Below, in pieces: positions 12,061-22,071 of a stretch of 64,000 nt of DNA. This DNA is from Amblyomma americanum (lineage: Eukaryota; Arthropoda; Arachnida; Ixodida; Ixodidae): positions 159,643,189 to 159,707,188 of the forward strand of contig NC_135500.1 in NCBI RefSeq assembly GCF_052857255.1, in the 5' to 3' direction. The translations under genes were made by a program, and so were the position numbers. Positions within the stretch are counted from its first letter, which is position 1. Each line of letters opens with the position of its first letter. The notes under the pieces are model-generated. The model saw only the letters and a program-made list of their open reading frames with translations, made no database searches and had not been told where the DNA came from.

Positions 12061-15000
12061 TTTCGCGCCTCGTGTTAAACTGCAGCACAATCTCGGAATG
12101 TGCATTGGACATCATTATCTTCATCAACTAATACTACTATTGAACTATTAGCGTCGCCAGAGGTGGTGCTCATGAGCCAACGAGGCTAAACAGATGCTTT
12201 CGTATGTCTTCTCGGTTTGACTACGTTAGAACCCTACCACTTTTTCCTCCATGATCGCATCATAGTACCTTCAGGCAGATTGTTGAAGGGTTCAGTTTAG
12301 TAATATATACAAGGCGTGCCCCACAACTCCAGTCAACGATTGAAAAAAAAAGTGGGGATCCGCAAGTGATTGAAACGAACTACATACTGGCTCCTATCGG
12401 GTGACGCTGCCCAGAATATTTTTGTTTACAATTACTTATGTCAGTTAGGTAAAAATACTTATGCAAAATGTTTATTACTCTGTTTAGAGGCATGTAGGTT
12501 TCCTTAAGTTGTAGAGAGGACTTCTATGGATGAAGTATGTATTTCGTAATCTTTTTTTATCCAAAATAATTAATGCCCGCGAAATATGAGAAAAACAATA
12601 CCACCTGATAGTGAACTTGTGCTACAGTATTGTAGGTCGGCGAAACTCGTCTACAAGGAACGAAGCGAGCGCACTCAGCTTCTCAATGTGAGTGGCCGCT
12701 ACTTCTATCAGCACAGTCTTGAATGTGCGTCAGCGTATTGGCCCGTAATTTGTAAAACCCGCGCCTCAATCAGTGAATAGTGACAGGCACACCGCTCAAA
12801 GCCAATTCCGACGAAGCTTTTATTGAGCCATCATGCCGACAAGCCAAAAGAGAAAGGAGTGAAGTCGCGTAGTTCAAGGTTGCCTTCGTTGTTTTTATCA
12901 GTCTCATTGTGCAGCCCGTTCAAATGAGCGGCGGCCGCTCACTTAGACATGGTCGGCACGCAAGTTTTGTTCGTTAAAGTACGGTGGAGAGCTTTGTAAT
13001 GCGGTAGTGCGAGAGGGTAGTCACATTGGACCGTATTCTATACGATGTGAATTTTCTATTGTGTACTTCCAGTCAAATGAGTCTCCTGTCAGGCGTCACT
13101 CAGATATACCGGAGTCTTTTAAACGTCTGTGGAAAGCGACTCGGATGATAGGTGTCTAGTGGGCGGACCTCAACATTGCCGGAAATTGGATGCAATGTGC
13201 AACCAATGGCGAGACGATTCGCAGCACTCTGTCAACAGCAGGCGACTGGGCCTTGCCCCTAGCTGCTATTAACTGCGATATGCAGCCAATGATGAAGTCC
13301 GGTCGCTAAAGACTCAATGACCGGATTATTTTCAATAGATTTATTTTCATATTTCGGGGACGGTAAAAAAAGGGACTGGCTGTTTCTGAACCCCTTGGAA
13401 AACATGACGTACGCATTTAGCGCTAGAGTGAATATTAAAAATATGGCAGAATTCATATTTAATGAACCGAATAATTAATCAGAGTTTTATAATAGTCTCT
13501 GGAGCGTCACGTGACGATGACCAATATGCCACTAATTTTACCCAGCTGCTGGCATCGCTTTTTTTATCACTTTGCCCGAGTTACGTGGCACTACATGTGT
13601 ATGCAACTGCAAATGAATATACTTCACTGCACGCTGAGATATTGCCGTACTTACGCTTTACCCCTCATATAAACATTTTCTTTCTTATTACTGTGCAGGG
13701 ATACAGATTAGGAGCCATACAACTACTTATGGAAAGCAGTAGCAATGCAGTACTCCGCGCATGGCTCTTGCGTGACGTTATAACCAGAGTAACGAGCAAA
13801 TAAATTCACTGGTATCAAAATTTGTATTCTTGAAAAATCTAGTTCTCTTATTTTAGTAAAGTGGTTAAAGTGGCTATCTTAAAAAAAAGAGAACGTTGTC
13901 AACATCCTTTGCGTATACATCAGCATTGTACCGATGCGGACTTAAACACGCGCCGCTCATACAATTAAACTGATAGTTGCAATGAGAAAGCTGTGCATTC
14001 GTAGCTGAACATCGGCTTAAGAAACCAAGACGTCGCTTAAATACCAGCGCACTTAACAACCAAGCACCAATCAACGCGACAAGCTTAACTAGCTTATATG
14101 ATGGCCCCGATGGCTAACCAGAACCTCAGAATCTTTGAATATTCAAGCTTCAATGGGTTAGTTCACAACAAAGAATTTTTCCTGAAACGGTTGGCTTGCT
14201 ATAGTTGTAGCGGGGCTGCTCGAGGGCACTTTAAGTTTTCGAAAGCCTCAAAGACTCGAGCCCCTCACGTCATTTCGGAGGCCATAAATGTGTCGGGCTT
14301 CTCTAAACTTTCATTGAAACAACAGAAATCTCTTTGGGGCTTTATTTCTTCCGACAACAGCAAAAGATACAAAACAACGGGTAAGCCACGCAAACGGTAC
14401 CTTCAACGTGTCACCGAGTAACCCATAAGGCGCAATCCGAGAAATCTGCCTGGAGGGCAGCATACGGAATGCGAAAGCGGAGATAATGCAAACACGGATT
14501 GTCGTCTGGCTCTGACGTTTCGGTCACTCTGCGTTATCTTTTGTGCGTCCTTTTTGCCGTGCACACACACGCAAGCATGATCTGAAAATGGGCAAGAAGC
14601 TTCGTGCTGAGGTCCGCAAAGGTTTTGTTGCGAGGATTTCAGTCGTGTATCGCTGCCACTCAATGATTTTACATAAAAAGGCGAAAGTGGTTTTGTTTTC
14701 CTTATTGCCGTGATGGCGATAAACATGCTTGTAAAACTTGGCAATATTCCTAGGTGCTTCAAGCTTCTAGTAAAGTTTGCTGTTTTCTTTTTTTGCCTGG
14801 AAACAGGCGCAACAACATTGCTTTATGATAAGTTCCATGAAACGCACATTTTTCAGCGCTCTTATTCAACAGAAAGTAAGAAAAGTGAAAGAACAGTTCA
14901 AGCAGCCGTATTATAGCGGTGTGAAATTTTAAAAAGATTGTACTCAGATACGTGGCTCATATTTCTACAATCTGGGCAGCGTAATAAATATTAGCTGCTT

Positions 15001-17520
15001 CTTTTCATCCCGTATTTACCTTCGCCTTTCTTTCCGTATTTCTTTCTTTCTTTCTTGCTTTCTTTTTATTTCTGCCCTTATTTATTATTTACATACTTCT
15101 TGCTTTATTTTTCGTGCCGCCTTGTGCTCTGGCGTTGCAGAAGAAAAATGTGAAACATTCATTCCCGTTATCGCTAATTAGTGAAGACGTCGGGAAAAAG
15201 CATTCATGTTGACTGAATGCGTATGTCCTTGCAGAAAAGAAATATATTGCTGGTTCTGCAACCTTTAATTTCATTACCCATGTAGACCTCCAATCTCAGA
15301 AATTGGTGACGCTCGCCGGACACCTCCCCAAATTCTTCCACACACAACACTTTGCAAGAAAGCAATGTATGGTGACAAATTTGTAGGCAAATTTTTTAGA
15401 GCAGCAATAGGTTCGCGGCATGAATCTTTTTATTGGCACTCTGCTTTGAAAACAGCTTAATTGTCTTCAAGACACAATTTTCCGCACGTGATTTGTCTCT
15501 TCGTAGTCATCCACAGAAGTTATAAACACTTATCTTACTGCGTATGTCATTCAACGCGATGATTTATTTCTATAAATACTTTCCCAGTAGACGAAGGTAG
15601 TTCCGCATGTTTCGATTCCGAAGAATTAGTGAGCGGAAATGAGCGAAGAATGCATATATGCCAACTAATATTTTGAATGAGTGTCTTCCCGAGTGTTGTG
15701 CGATAACATTTATAGCTGTTACCTTTTTATTTTAAAATCGCTTACAAGTTATGAATCGCGCCCACGCGAAGCAAGGAAAAGAGCACGGCCAATTTATGGG
15801 AAATCATCAATCCAATCTCACAAGAAAAAGATATCACCAAATGCATTTGCATTTTACTCTTTACAAACTAGGGAATATTATGTGATAGGATTGCACCGAT
15901 TCCCCCCTCCCCCTCTTCCCCTTTCAGCCCAAGTGAGATATCTTAATGCATCAGCTCCCGGTCGAGAATATTCTCCTTGGCACTCTGCTTTCCTAACTTT
16001 TGGATGATTTGCCTTGCTTTTTTTGGTGGTTTTTTTTTGCTCTTGTTAGATTAACTTTCTTGGCGTGTGACACACAGGTGTTTCGTAAAAGGCGCAGACA
16101 GCACCAAATCATTTTACCTCTATGTCGCATTGACAACAATGTGGCCGAAAGCTCACACAACGCCTCTAGCAACCTGCATAAAAAGAATATTTAATAATAA
16201 ATGTTGTTCAGTTGAAATCAGCGTTGGTTTTTGTAGGCTCTTATTACGAGACGTTTCCTTGGTTTCGCTGGTTAATCACTGTGCTTAACGAGCACTAAGA
16301 GATAGAGGCTGTCTTTCACTTCACGAAGTCTCGCCTTTCAGATTGTAGGTGTTTGCGAAACAGAAAGCAACACCTGCGCTTCTTAGTAATTGCTAAGTAA
16401 TAGGCAAATATTGCTGAAATTAATGCACTCAGATTTTAATGAGCACCTACAACAGCCACAACCAACTGATATTGCCCTAATTTAAAATGCGATACCCCAT
16501 CAATCAACATAACCACGAAAGTTAGGTTATAAACATAACGCAGGGGCCTTAAAAGGTGTTATGTTTAAACCTAATTACAATTGAAATTGAGAGCCCGTAC
16601 ACAGACCTCAGAATTAGGGTCTTAGTGTTACTTTCTTTTCTAATATTATTGCTTAGGTTTCTATGTTTTATTCTGCACTAGTCACACACTGAACACGAAT
16701 CTGCCAGTGTAGGAATTTCAATCGGCCAAGTGCTAAATGAACACCTATGCTTAAAATATTAACTCCCTTCTAGAGGAATATATCTTGAACATGCTGTTAT
16801 ATACTTGTTTTAGATATGTGTCGATGTAGAAAATCTACATCACCCGTTTTCTTTTCCTTTTAAAACAGCAGTAAATTCCGCCTACCTCGTCATTCAAGCT
16901 TATTCAGTGGTCACTCGTTAAGCTTACCTAGTTGAAATTGTTTCCACATTATTTATGCCTGAATGTAAAAGGACCGGCAGGCACATAACTAACCAACGAT
17001 TGTTATCTGTATGCTCATTCAAACAGCTTATAGCTGTTATTACGGTCTTGACAATATTGCTCATGCAGTTCGGGGTGGCACCTAACAACCGTGCCGTTCA
17101 ACCCGTGCCACAAAATCGCTTGATGATCTCGCAAACCATCTGCTTGGAGTTGACTACTGCGCTCGTTAGACTCGGAACGCGTTTGCAATAGCTGGAGCCG
17201 TACCAACTGAGCAGGCAACTTCGATTTCTCAGTGCGAACCACCTAAGCAGTGTTATGCCGGCATTGTCGTCATGATTCATAAAACCTGCTAATTTGGCTG
17301 ATTAGATTTATCGAGTGACAGCTTGACTTCCGACTTGCCTTGTCCTAAATTGAACGGTGCTGTCTGACAATCTAGCCATCGTTCAAATATTAAACATGTG
17401 GTTTACACCAAGCTCATAAACAAGACACAAAGCTCAAATATACTGTGCAAGTGAATTTTCGGATAGCGGCCACAACTTGGGGAAAAAATTGGCAGTGGAT
17501 TAGCTCGGCTATGCCAGGAT
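12061..17520. other. No recognisable gene
   Basis: Long AT-rich stretch. A 107-codon plus-strand frame at 14098-14421 and a 119-codon minus frame at 14403-14762 show no domain. A pyrimidine tract ending in CAG at 15901-15927 looks like a strong 3' splice site, but the following sequence has early stops in two frames and no donor was found. A TTTC-rich microsatellite lies at 15026-15071. Confidence 0.55.
15026..15071. repeat. Imperfect (TTTC)n microsatellite
   Basis: Runs of TTTC interrupted by single changes are seen directly. Purine/pyrimidine strand asymmetry is complete over short parts of the run. Confidence 0.8.
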
Positions 17521-17531
17521 ATACGTAGCGA

Positions 17532-18346
17532 GATGTTGGTGGTGGGGGTGGTGGTGAGAAGCATTTATTTAGATATATATACAGAGAGGTGCTCGGGACG
17601 AGGCCCCTCGTGGGTCTCGTCCTTTACAATACAAGGCGGAGTCCCTCAATCTGGGACCCCGTTGGCCCTGACCGCTGCGCAGGTCCGCCGAACCAGGGCC
17701 TGTTGGGCCGATAGTTCCTGGCAGCCGAGCAGAGCCGCCTTCCAGTCCTCTCGGCTAGGGAAAGGGTGATGGTGGGGGGGGGGGGGAGAAGGATTTTTCC
17801 TGCATGCCCAAACCATGTGAAAGGTGTCGGCCATCTCCCCACAGAATGAGCAGCGGCCGTCAAAAGAAGAGTCAAAGTGGTTCAGAACCGCCGGGCACAG
17901 CAGGGTGTTTGTAAAGAGCCTAAGGAGAGTTCGTTCGCCAGCTTTACCCAATCCCTTCATGGGAACCGGATAGCGCAGGGGTTCGGCACGATAGTGCTCA
18001 GTATTATCTTTAAAAGAAAGAAGTCGGCTGTAATCTGTGTTATGGTCCTCCCAAGGAACGCCTGGTGCCCAGCAAGTGAGTATGCGGGCTGCGTCATGGG
18101 CGGCTTCGTTACATAGCATACCTTTGTGGCCGGGGACCCATATGATTGAGCGATGAGTTGGACCACAGCCGCGAGTACTGTGGCGAAGAATTTGTGAGCA
18201 AGTGGAGTGATCCAACCGAACTCAAAGTTACGACAGGCTCCGCGAGAGTCTGTGAGGATGAAAGTCGGGATGGGAGGCTGCGAAGGCGATCGCAACCTCC
18301 TCTGCATGAGTGGAGCTGGGCGTTCTGAACGAGAGGCCTTCCACTA
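17532..18346 (-). mobile_element. LINE relic: RNase H domain plus CCHC zinc finger, minus strand
   Basis: The minus strand carries the 3' end of a non-LTR retrotransposon ORF2. Three frames in order give the parts of an RNase H domain: SSTHAEEVAIAFAAS (Glu motif, about 18280-18346), ILTDSRGACRNFEFG (Asp motif, about 18225-18280), then in the frame 17646-18215 WVPGHKGMLCNEAAHDAAR, the conserved H-x-x-x-x-x-N-E-A-A motif. A zinc finger CSFCGEMADTFHMVWAC (C-x2-C-x7-H-x4-C) follows. Two frameshifts join these parts, so the gene is broken. RNase H after the RT is typical of the R1/LOA/I/Jockey-type superfamilies; the exact clade is not fixed because the RT is lost. The copy is 5'-truncated at about 18346 and ends near 17532 beside a GGT-rich tail. 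A poly-G tract (17774-17786) lies in the spacer after the zinc finger. Confidence 0.85.
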
Positions 18347-18488
18347 TGGCTCAAAGAAACACGTCTTCTATGTCGACATTGCAGGCCCCTATGCAGCGAG
18401 ATGTACGTTTCCCTTGCTGAGCTTGTCTTTCGGAAACTCGAGTGGTGTCATCAGTCACACGACGGGCCTTCACATCCTATTCTGTTGG

Positions 18489-18776
18489 TTACCGCTGAAT
18501 GACGCCTTCCATACGCTCCATCTCGGCGGCTATAAGCCGCCTATTACGCTCGGCAGTCTGGCATCTCCGTTTGGCAAGGCGTTCCTCTCTCTGTTCTGGC
18601 GTCTCTGCTGGTCTCCTCACCTTCTCACACTAATTCTTTCCTTGTTGAGTAGCCAACTGCCAGGCGACACCCTCAGGATCTGAAGAGTTAGCCTTCTCCT
18701 GTCTATACCGCCGTTTAGCAGTGGCTGGACACTCCTTCTCTGCGCGGATGTCAAACGTTGTGATACAGACGCCCAT
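18489..18776 (-). pseudogene. Degraded STPR-type (23-residue repeat) protein fragment
   Basis: A minus-strand frame starts with ATG at 18776 and runs 48 codons to a TAG at 18630-18632. The same frame continues past the stop to a TAA at 18489. It contains ETPEQREERLAKRR followed by TAERNRRLIAAEMERME, which matches the STPR repeat (a 23-residue, Arg/Glu-rich DNA-binding repeat known from silkworm FMBP-1 and from many arthropod repetitive genes). The first part (CPATAKRRYRQEKANSSDPE) looks like a more decayed repeat. STPR proteins bind AT-rich DNA; in arthropods the repeats also occur in multicopy transposon-like genes. The in-frame stop, short length and adjoining LINE argue for a pseudogene. 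The start lies just inside a GC-rich segment that could have been its promoter. Confidence 0.55.
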
Positions 18777-19150
18777 TACATCTCCGCCTTTTATACGCAA
18801 TGCTGCGTATGCGACGCGCGGTTCGGGTGATAGAGCGGCGTGCGGCGAGGCGGCGACGAAGAACGCAGCACAGCTGGGGGGTATCTCTGGTTACTATGGT
18901 ATCGGCGCATGCGCACAACTGCTCATCCGCGTGACATCACGATCGGCTCCAAGGTGGAGCGGGCGCGCGGCCGCGGCGCTGGCCTCTGCCATGCACCGCA
19001 AAATGCTCGACTGTTAGCCCCAGTGTATATCTCGCTACAAAAGTGCGTGTTTTAGTACACGCGGCGCCGCGGCCGCGGCTTCCTCGGTATCGTCTCGGAA
19101 AGGCCAGTACGGCGGCATGGCAGCTCGGGCCGGCGTGTGCAACCGTTTCT
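18777..19150. promoter_or_regulatory. GC/CpG-rich segment with NRF1-like palindrome
   Basis: This segment is strongly enriched in CG dinucleotides against the AT-rich background (GCGGCGAGGCGGCGACG, CGCGGCGCCGCGGCCGCGG). It holds GGCGCATGCGCA at 18904-18915, the NRF1 recognition palindrome common in animal housekeeping promoters. It sits immediately upstream of the STPR frame on the minus strand. On the plus strand a Kozak-like ATGG (MAARAGVCNRFF...) begins near 19115 and closes after 24 codons. It may be the promoter of a retro-element or a degraded CpG island; no transcript is provable from sequence. Confidence 0.4.
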
Positions 19151-19736
19151 TCGGTAGTTTTCGACTGCGCTTTTTTTCTGTGGCTATATGAAATGTGGCG
19201 TGCTTAGTTTGCAGAGACCGGTGGAGTCGGTTACTTGTGTGAAGCGCAGTAGATAAATTTAAAGGACCAGTTTTGAAACGTGCCATAACACCCAATCTGC
19301 GTGTATTGCTTGCGAAGCTGGGAGCACTGTTACCGCTCAAATGCGTAAAGAGCACGATTTCCTTAAAAGGTAAGAAAGCCTGTGTTTTGCCCGATGGGGG
19401 TTGTGCCCAGTTTGCAAGCATGTTTGCAACAGAGGTTGCCGCAAGGAACAATCTCGTTCAAGGTGTCGTGTGACGAACACTACGAATACCAGCATTTCTC
19501 CCTATTGACCCGTCATCTTCCTCCCGATGTGCGGGCGGTGGCATCAGCAATCTTGACCCGGTCTCCTCCTTTCCTGCTCGCGCCAGCCATGACGTCCGCT
19601 CTTCTGGGATCCCATCGTTTCCCGCGCAAATTCAGCTCAGCTGAGCCGTTTTCGCGGGTGACCGTTCTTGAACCAACTTCCCCGCCACCCTGCGAGCAGC
19701 GGCTCCTTCTTAATCCACGCCGCTACACTCTTAATC
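19151..19736. other. Unassigned, moderately GC-rich
   Basis: Frames are open on both strands (minus 19035-19451, 138 codons; plus 19273-19473 and 19382-19813). The plus frame at 19273 reads LRVLLAKLGALLPLKCVKST, a plausible protein-like stretch followed by AAAAGGTAAGAAA, which resembles a splice donor near 19369. I recognise no domain. It may be part of the same element as the flanking GC segment and motif cluster. Confidence 0.3.
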
Positions 19737-20003
19737 TGGTTCCACATAAGTTGCAGTTAGTAACTGTTCCCGTTACTAGCTCCAGGAAGTTGCAGTTAGT
19801 CACTGGAACTTAAGTGGGGCTTAAGCTGGAACTTAAATTAAAGGTTTTATGAGTGAAACTTAAGTTCCACACATAAAACTAGGACCGTGTTTCGGCTAAA
19901 AAAACTAACGGGATATGTGGAACACCGTTCCATTTAATTGGGCAATGTTTTGTGTTGAGCAGAGCGTTCCACATGCATGTATCTGGAACACAGTTCCATG
20001 TAA
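19737..20003. repeat. Cluster of GTTCCA/TGGAAC motifs
   Basis: At least eight GTTCC(A/C) or GGAAC(T/A) words occur within about 270 bp on both strands, e.g. GGTTCCAC at 19738, GGAACTTAAG near 19805, AAGTTCCACAC near 19863, TGGAACACCGTTCCAT near 19917 and GTTCCACATGC near 19967. A 13-bp word AAGTTGCAGTTAG repeats at 19748 and 19787. A similar cluster is at 28838-29052. The spacing is irregular, so this is not a simple satellite. Confidence 0.55.
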
Positions 20004-21117
20004 AATCTGGAAGGTGGTTTCACATACACCGAGTTCACGAATCTCGACCTATTCGACAGCATCACTGCTCGGCGTCACTGCATGGCAGGGACGCCCAACT
20101 CTGCTGGTGGCTTCGCAACCTCACATTGCGCGTTTTCAGTGTAGTGGGCACTGATGTCCGGTCCCGTGCAGGAACCATGTAAAAGATCACAAGAACGCTT
20201 TGCACTAAGCGCGAGTTTGCTTGACTGACATTACTTGGGCCAAAATATTGAGAACTATATGTTTACATGGCAAAATATCTGCTTGGAATGGCACAGAGTT
20301 ATCTGTAATTTATGTTGTAAAGAAAGGTAACAGACTTGTACTGCATTTTCCTTGTGACGCTTAAGCACTTACAACCACAGGAGAACAGCACTACTGGAGT
20401 TTACAGCAATCGCGATAGGAAATGATTAGCATTGCATTCTTTGCCAGCGTTAAATAAAATTTAGACCATGAAAAGGGGAGTGAATCTGGAAGAAACCTGC
20501 TTGGACTCACTAATTCAGCATGGAACACCTGCCTAAAGTCATGGCTGCATCAGCAAACCTATTGTTGCTGAAAACTTGACACAGTGCATCTTGAAAAAAT
20601 CGTAATTCCAGCTATCATGTCTTATTCTTTTATTTACCCCATCAGACACCCGTTTGGCTCATGCCAATTGTGTATTTTGAGGGCTGAAACGATAAGCAAA
20701 GCGCAAATGCAGATAAGATACAAACAAATACAAACACTGAGCTGCATGAGTAGCAGAAGAAAGCTTGAACCAAAAGAGTGGTTCCCAGAATAAACCCCCT
20801 AAATGGCGTTTTTTGCACTGCATTCTATGTGTTCACAGCACGTAAACATTTTTATATCATTAACCTTCGTAGCCTATTTGCGCTACGCAATCCACTTATA
20901 TTACACCCATTGCGTGTTTTCAACAAATCGGGCGATATTTAAAAGGCGAAGTAGAGAAAATAGGAACAGTAAACTCACTTCTGAAGATTTCTTTTAGACT
21001 AATAAAGGTAACTGATGATGATAAATATGTTCCACGGCAGGCACGACTATTCGTCTATTCATGCGGAAGTACAAGCATAAAGGCATAAGCTAATCAAGCG
21101 GCGCAATATTACAGCTA
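20004..21117. other. No recognisable gene
   Basis: AT-rich DNA with short open frames only (20584-20793, 20803-20997), no motif recognised. Confidence 0.55.
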
Positions 21118-21174
21118 GGTTTATGGGGGTCTCGACGCCCCAAAGCGACTCAGGCTATGAGAGACGCCGTAGCG
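21118..21174 (-). mobile_element. Ruka-type SINE, 3' end fragment
   Basis: The minus strand reads CTACGGCGTCTCTCATAGCC then GAGTCGCTTTGGGGCG and CCCCCATAAACC. This is the characteristic 3' tail of tick tRNA-derived SINEs, also visible at 25775 and 57642. The tRNA head and body are absent, as in a 5'-truncated insertion. Confidence 0.75.
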
Positions 21175-21749
21175 AACGTAATAGAGTGAAGGGTAATACA
21201 GATGTAGAGGTGCGGAAATATGTAAAAGGAGCCCGCTGTTCCACTCTAATTACAATCACGCCTTCTATATATAAGACATGAAGGAACATGTGCATTGAGA
21301 AAGCACACTAGCCTTCTCTAGCAATCTGCACATGCTACAGCTACCAGTTTATATTGGGCAACGCGTGAAAACCATTAAATGGCAATAGCGCGTTCCATTT
21401 ACATTTGTCCGCATCTGTATACACGACACCTTAGTCACACATTAGGTGACAACTGCGATTTTATGCCCTTGGGCCTTTTCAAAGACCTGTCATCACTTAT
21501 TGACGTTTGATCGCATGGTATAGCACAAACGGATTGTGCAAAATAATGCATTATGTGAACAAAAGGAGCACCACTCAAAAGCCGCCATACAGGTTTGCTC
21601 TTCGAAACCCCTCTTGGCCTTGTGTGTGCCTTCTGCAGGTGACAAAAATAGCAAGCTCTGGGCTGTATACAAACAGCGTATAACATCTTTCAATAAGTCA
21701 AATAAATGTCTGACTAGGCACACAAATTTTATTCTGGATAGTTTTCACA

Positions 21750-22062
21750 CCCGCCGCGGTGACTCAGTGGTTAGGGCGCTCGACTACTGATCCAGAGTTC
21801 CCAGGTTCGAACCCGACCGCGGAGGCTGCGTTTTTATGGGCGCAAAACGCTAAGGCGCCCTTGTGTTTTGCGATTTCAGTGCACGTTAAACATCCTCAGG
21901 TGGTGGAAATTATTCCGGAGCCCTCCACTACGGCACCTCTTTCTTCCTTTCTTCTTTCTTCCCTCCTTTATTCCTTCCCTTACGGCACGGTTCAGGTGTC
22001 CAATGATACGAGACAGATACTGCGCCATTTACTTTCCCCCAAAACCAATTATTATTATCATT
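21750..22062 (+). mobile_element. Long-form tRNA-headed SINE with 9-bp target duplication
   Basis: Complete copy. The head GCCGCGGTGACTCAGTGG is followed by the B box GGTTCGAACCC (about 21804), the body GCGAAACGC-like/GTGCACGTTAAA segment, a pyrimidine-rich linker, and the tail GGTTCAGGTGTCC ... CCCCCAAAACCAATTATTAT. It is flanked by the perfect direct repeat GTTTTCACA at 21741-21749 and 22063-22071, the target-site duplication expected from LINE-mediated insertion. The tail beyond the linker distinguishes this long form from the shorter Ruka-like copies that end in CCCCATAAACC. Little damage in the internal promoter boxes makes this one of the youngest repeats here. Confidence 0.9.
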
Positions 22063-22071
22063 GTTTTCACA

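Noticed and set aside
15901..16007. Exon after a strong pyrimidine tract and CAG
   Set aside because: Two frames stop quickly and no donor follows; a C-rich run alone is weak evidence.
18207..18683. 158-codon plus-strand frame with YVDIAGPYAAR, resembling an RNase H start
   Set aside because: The LINE and STPR readings on the minus strand explain this DNA; the plus-strand resemblance is isolated and without further RNase H motifs.
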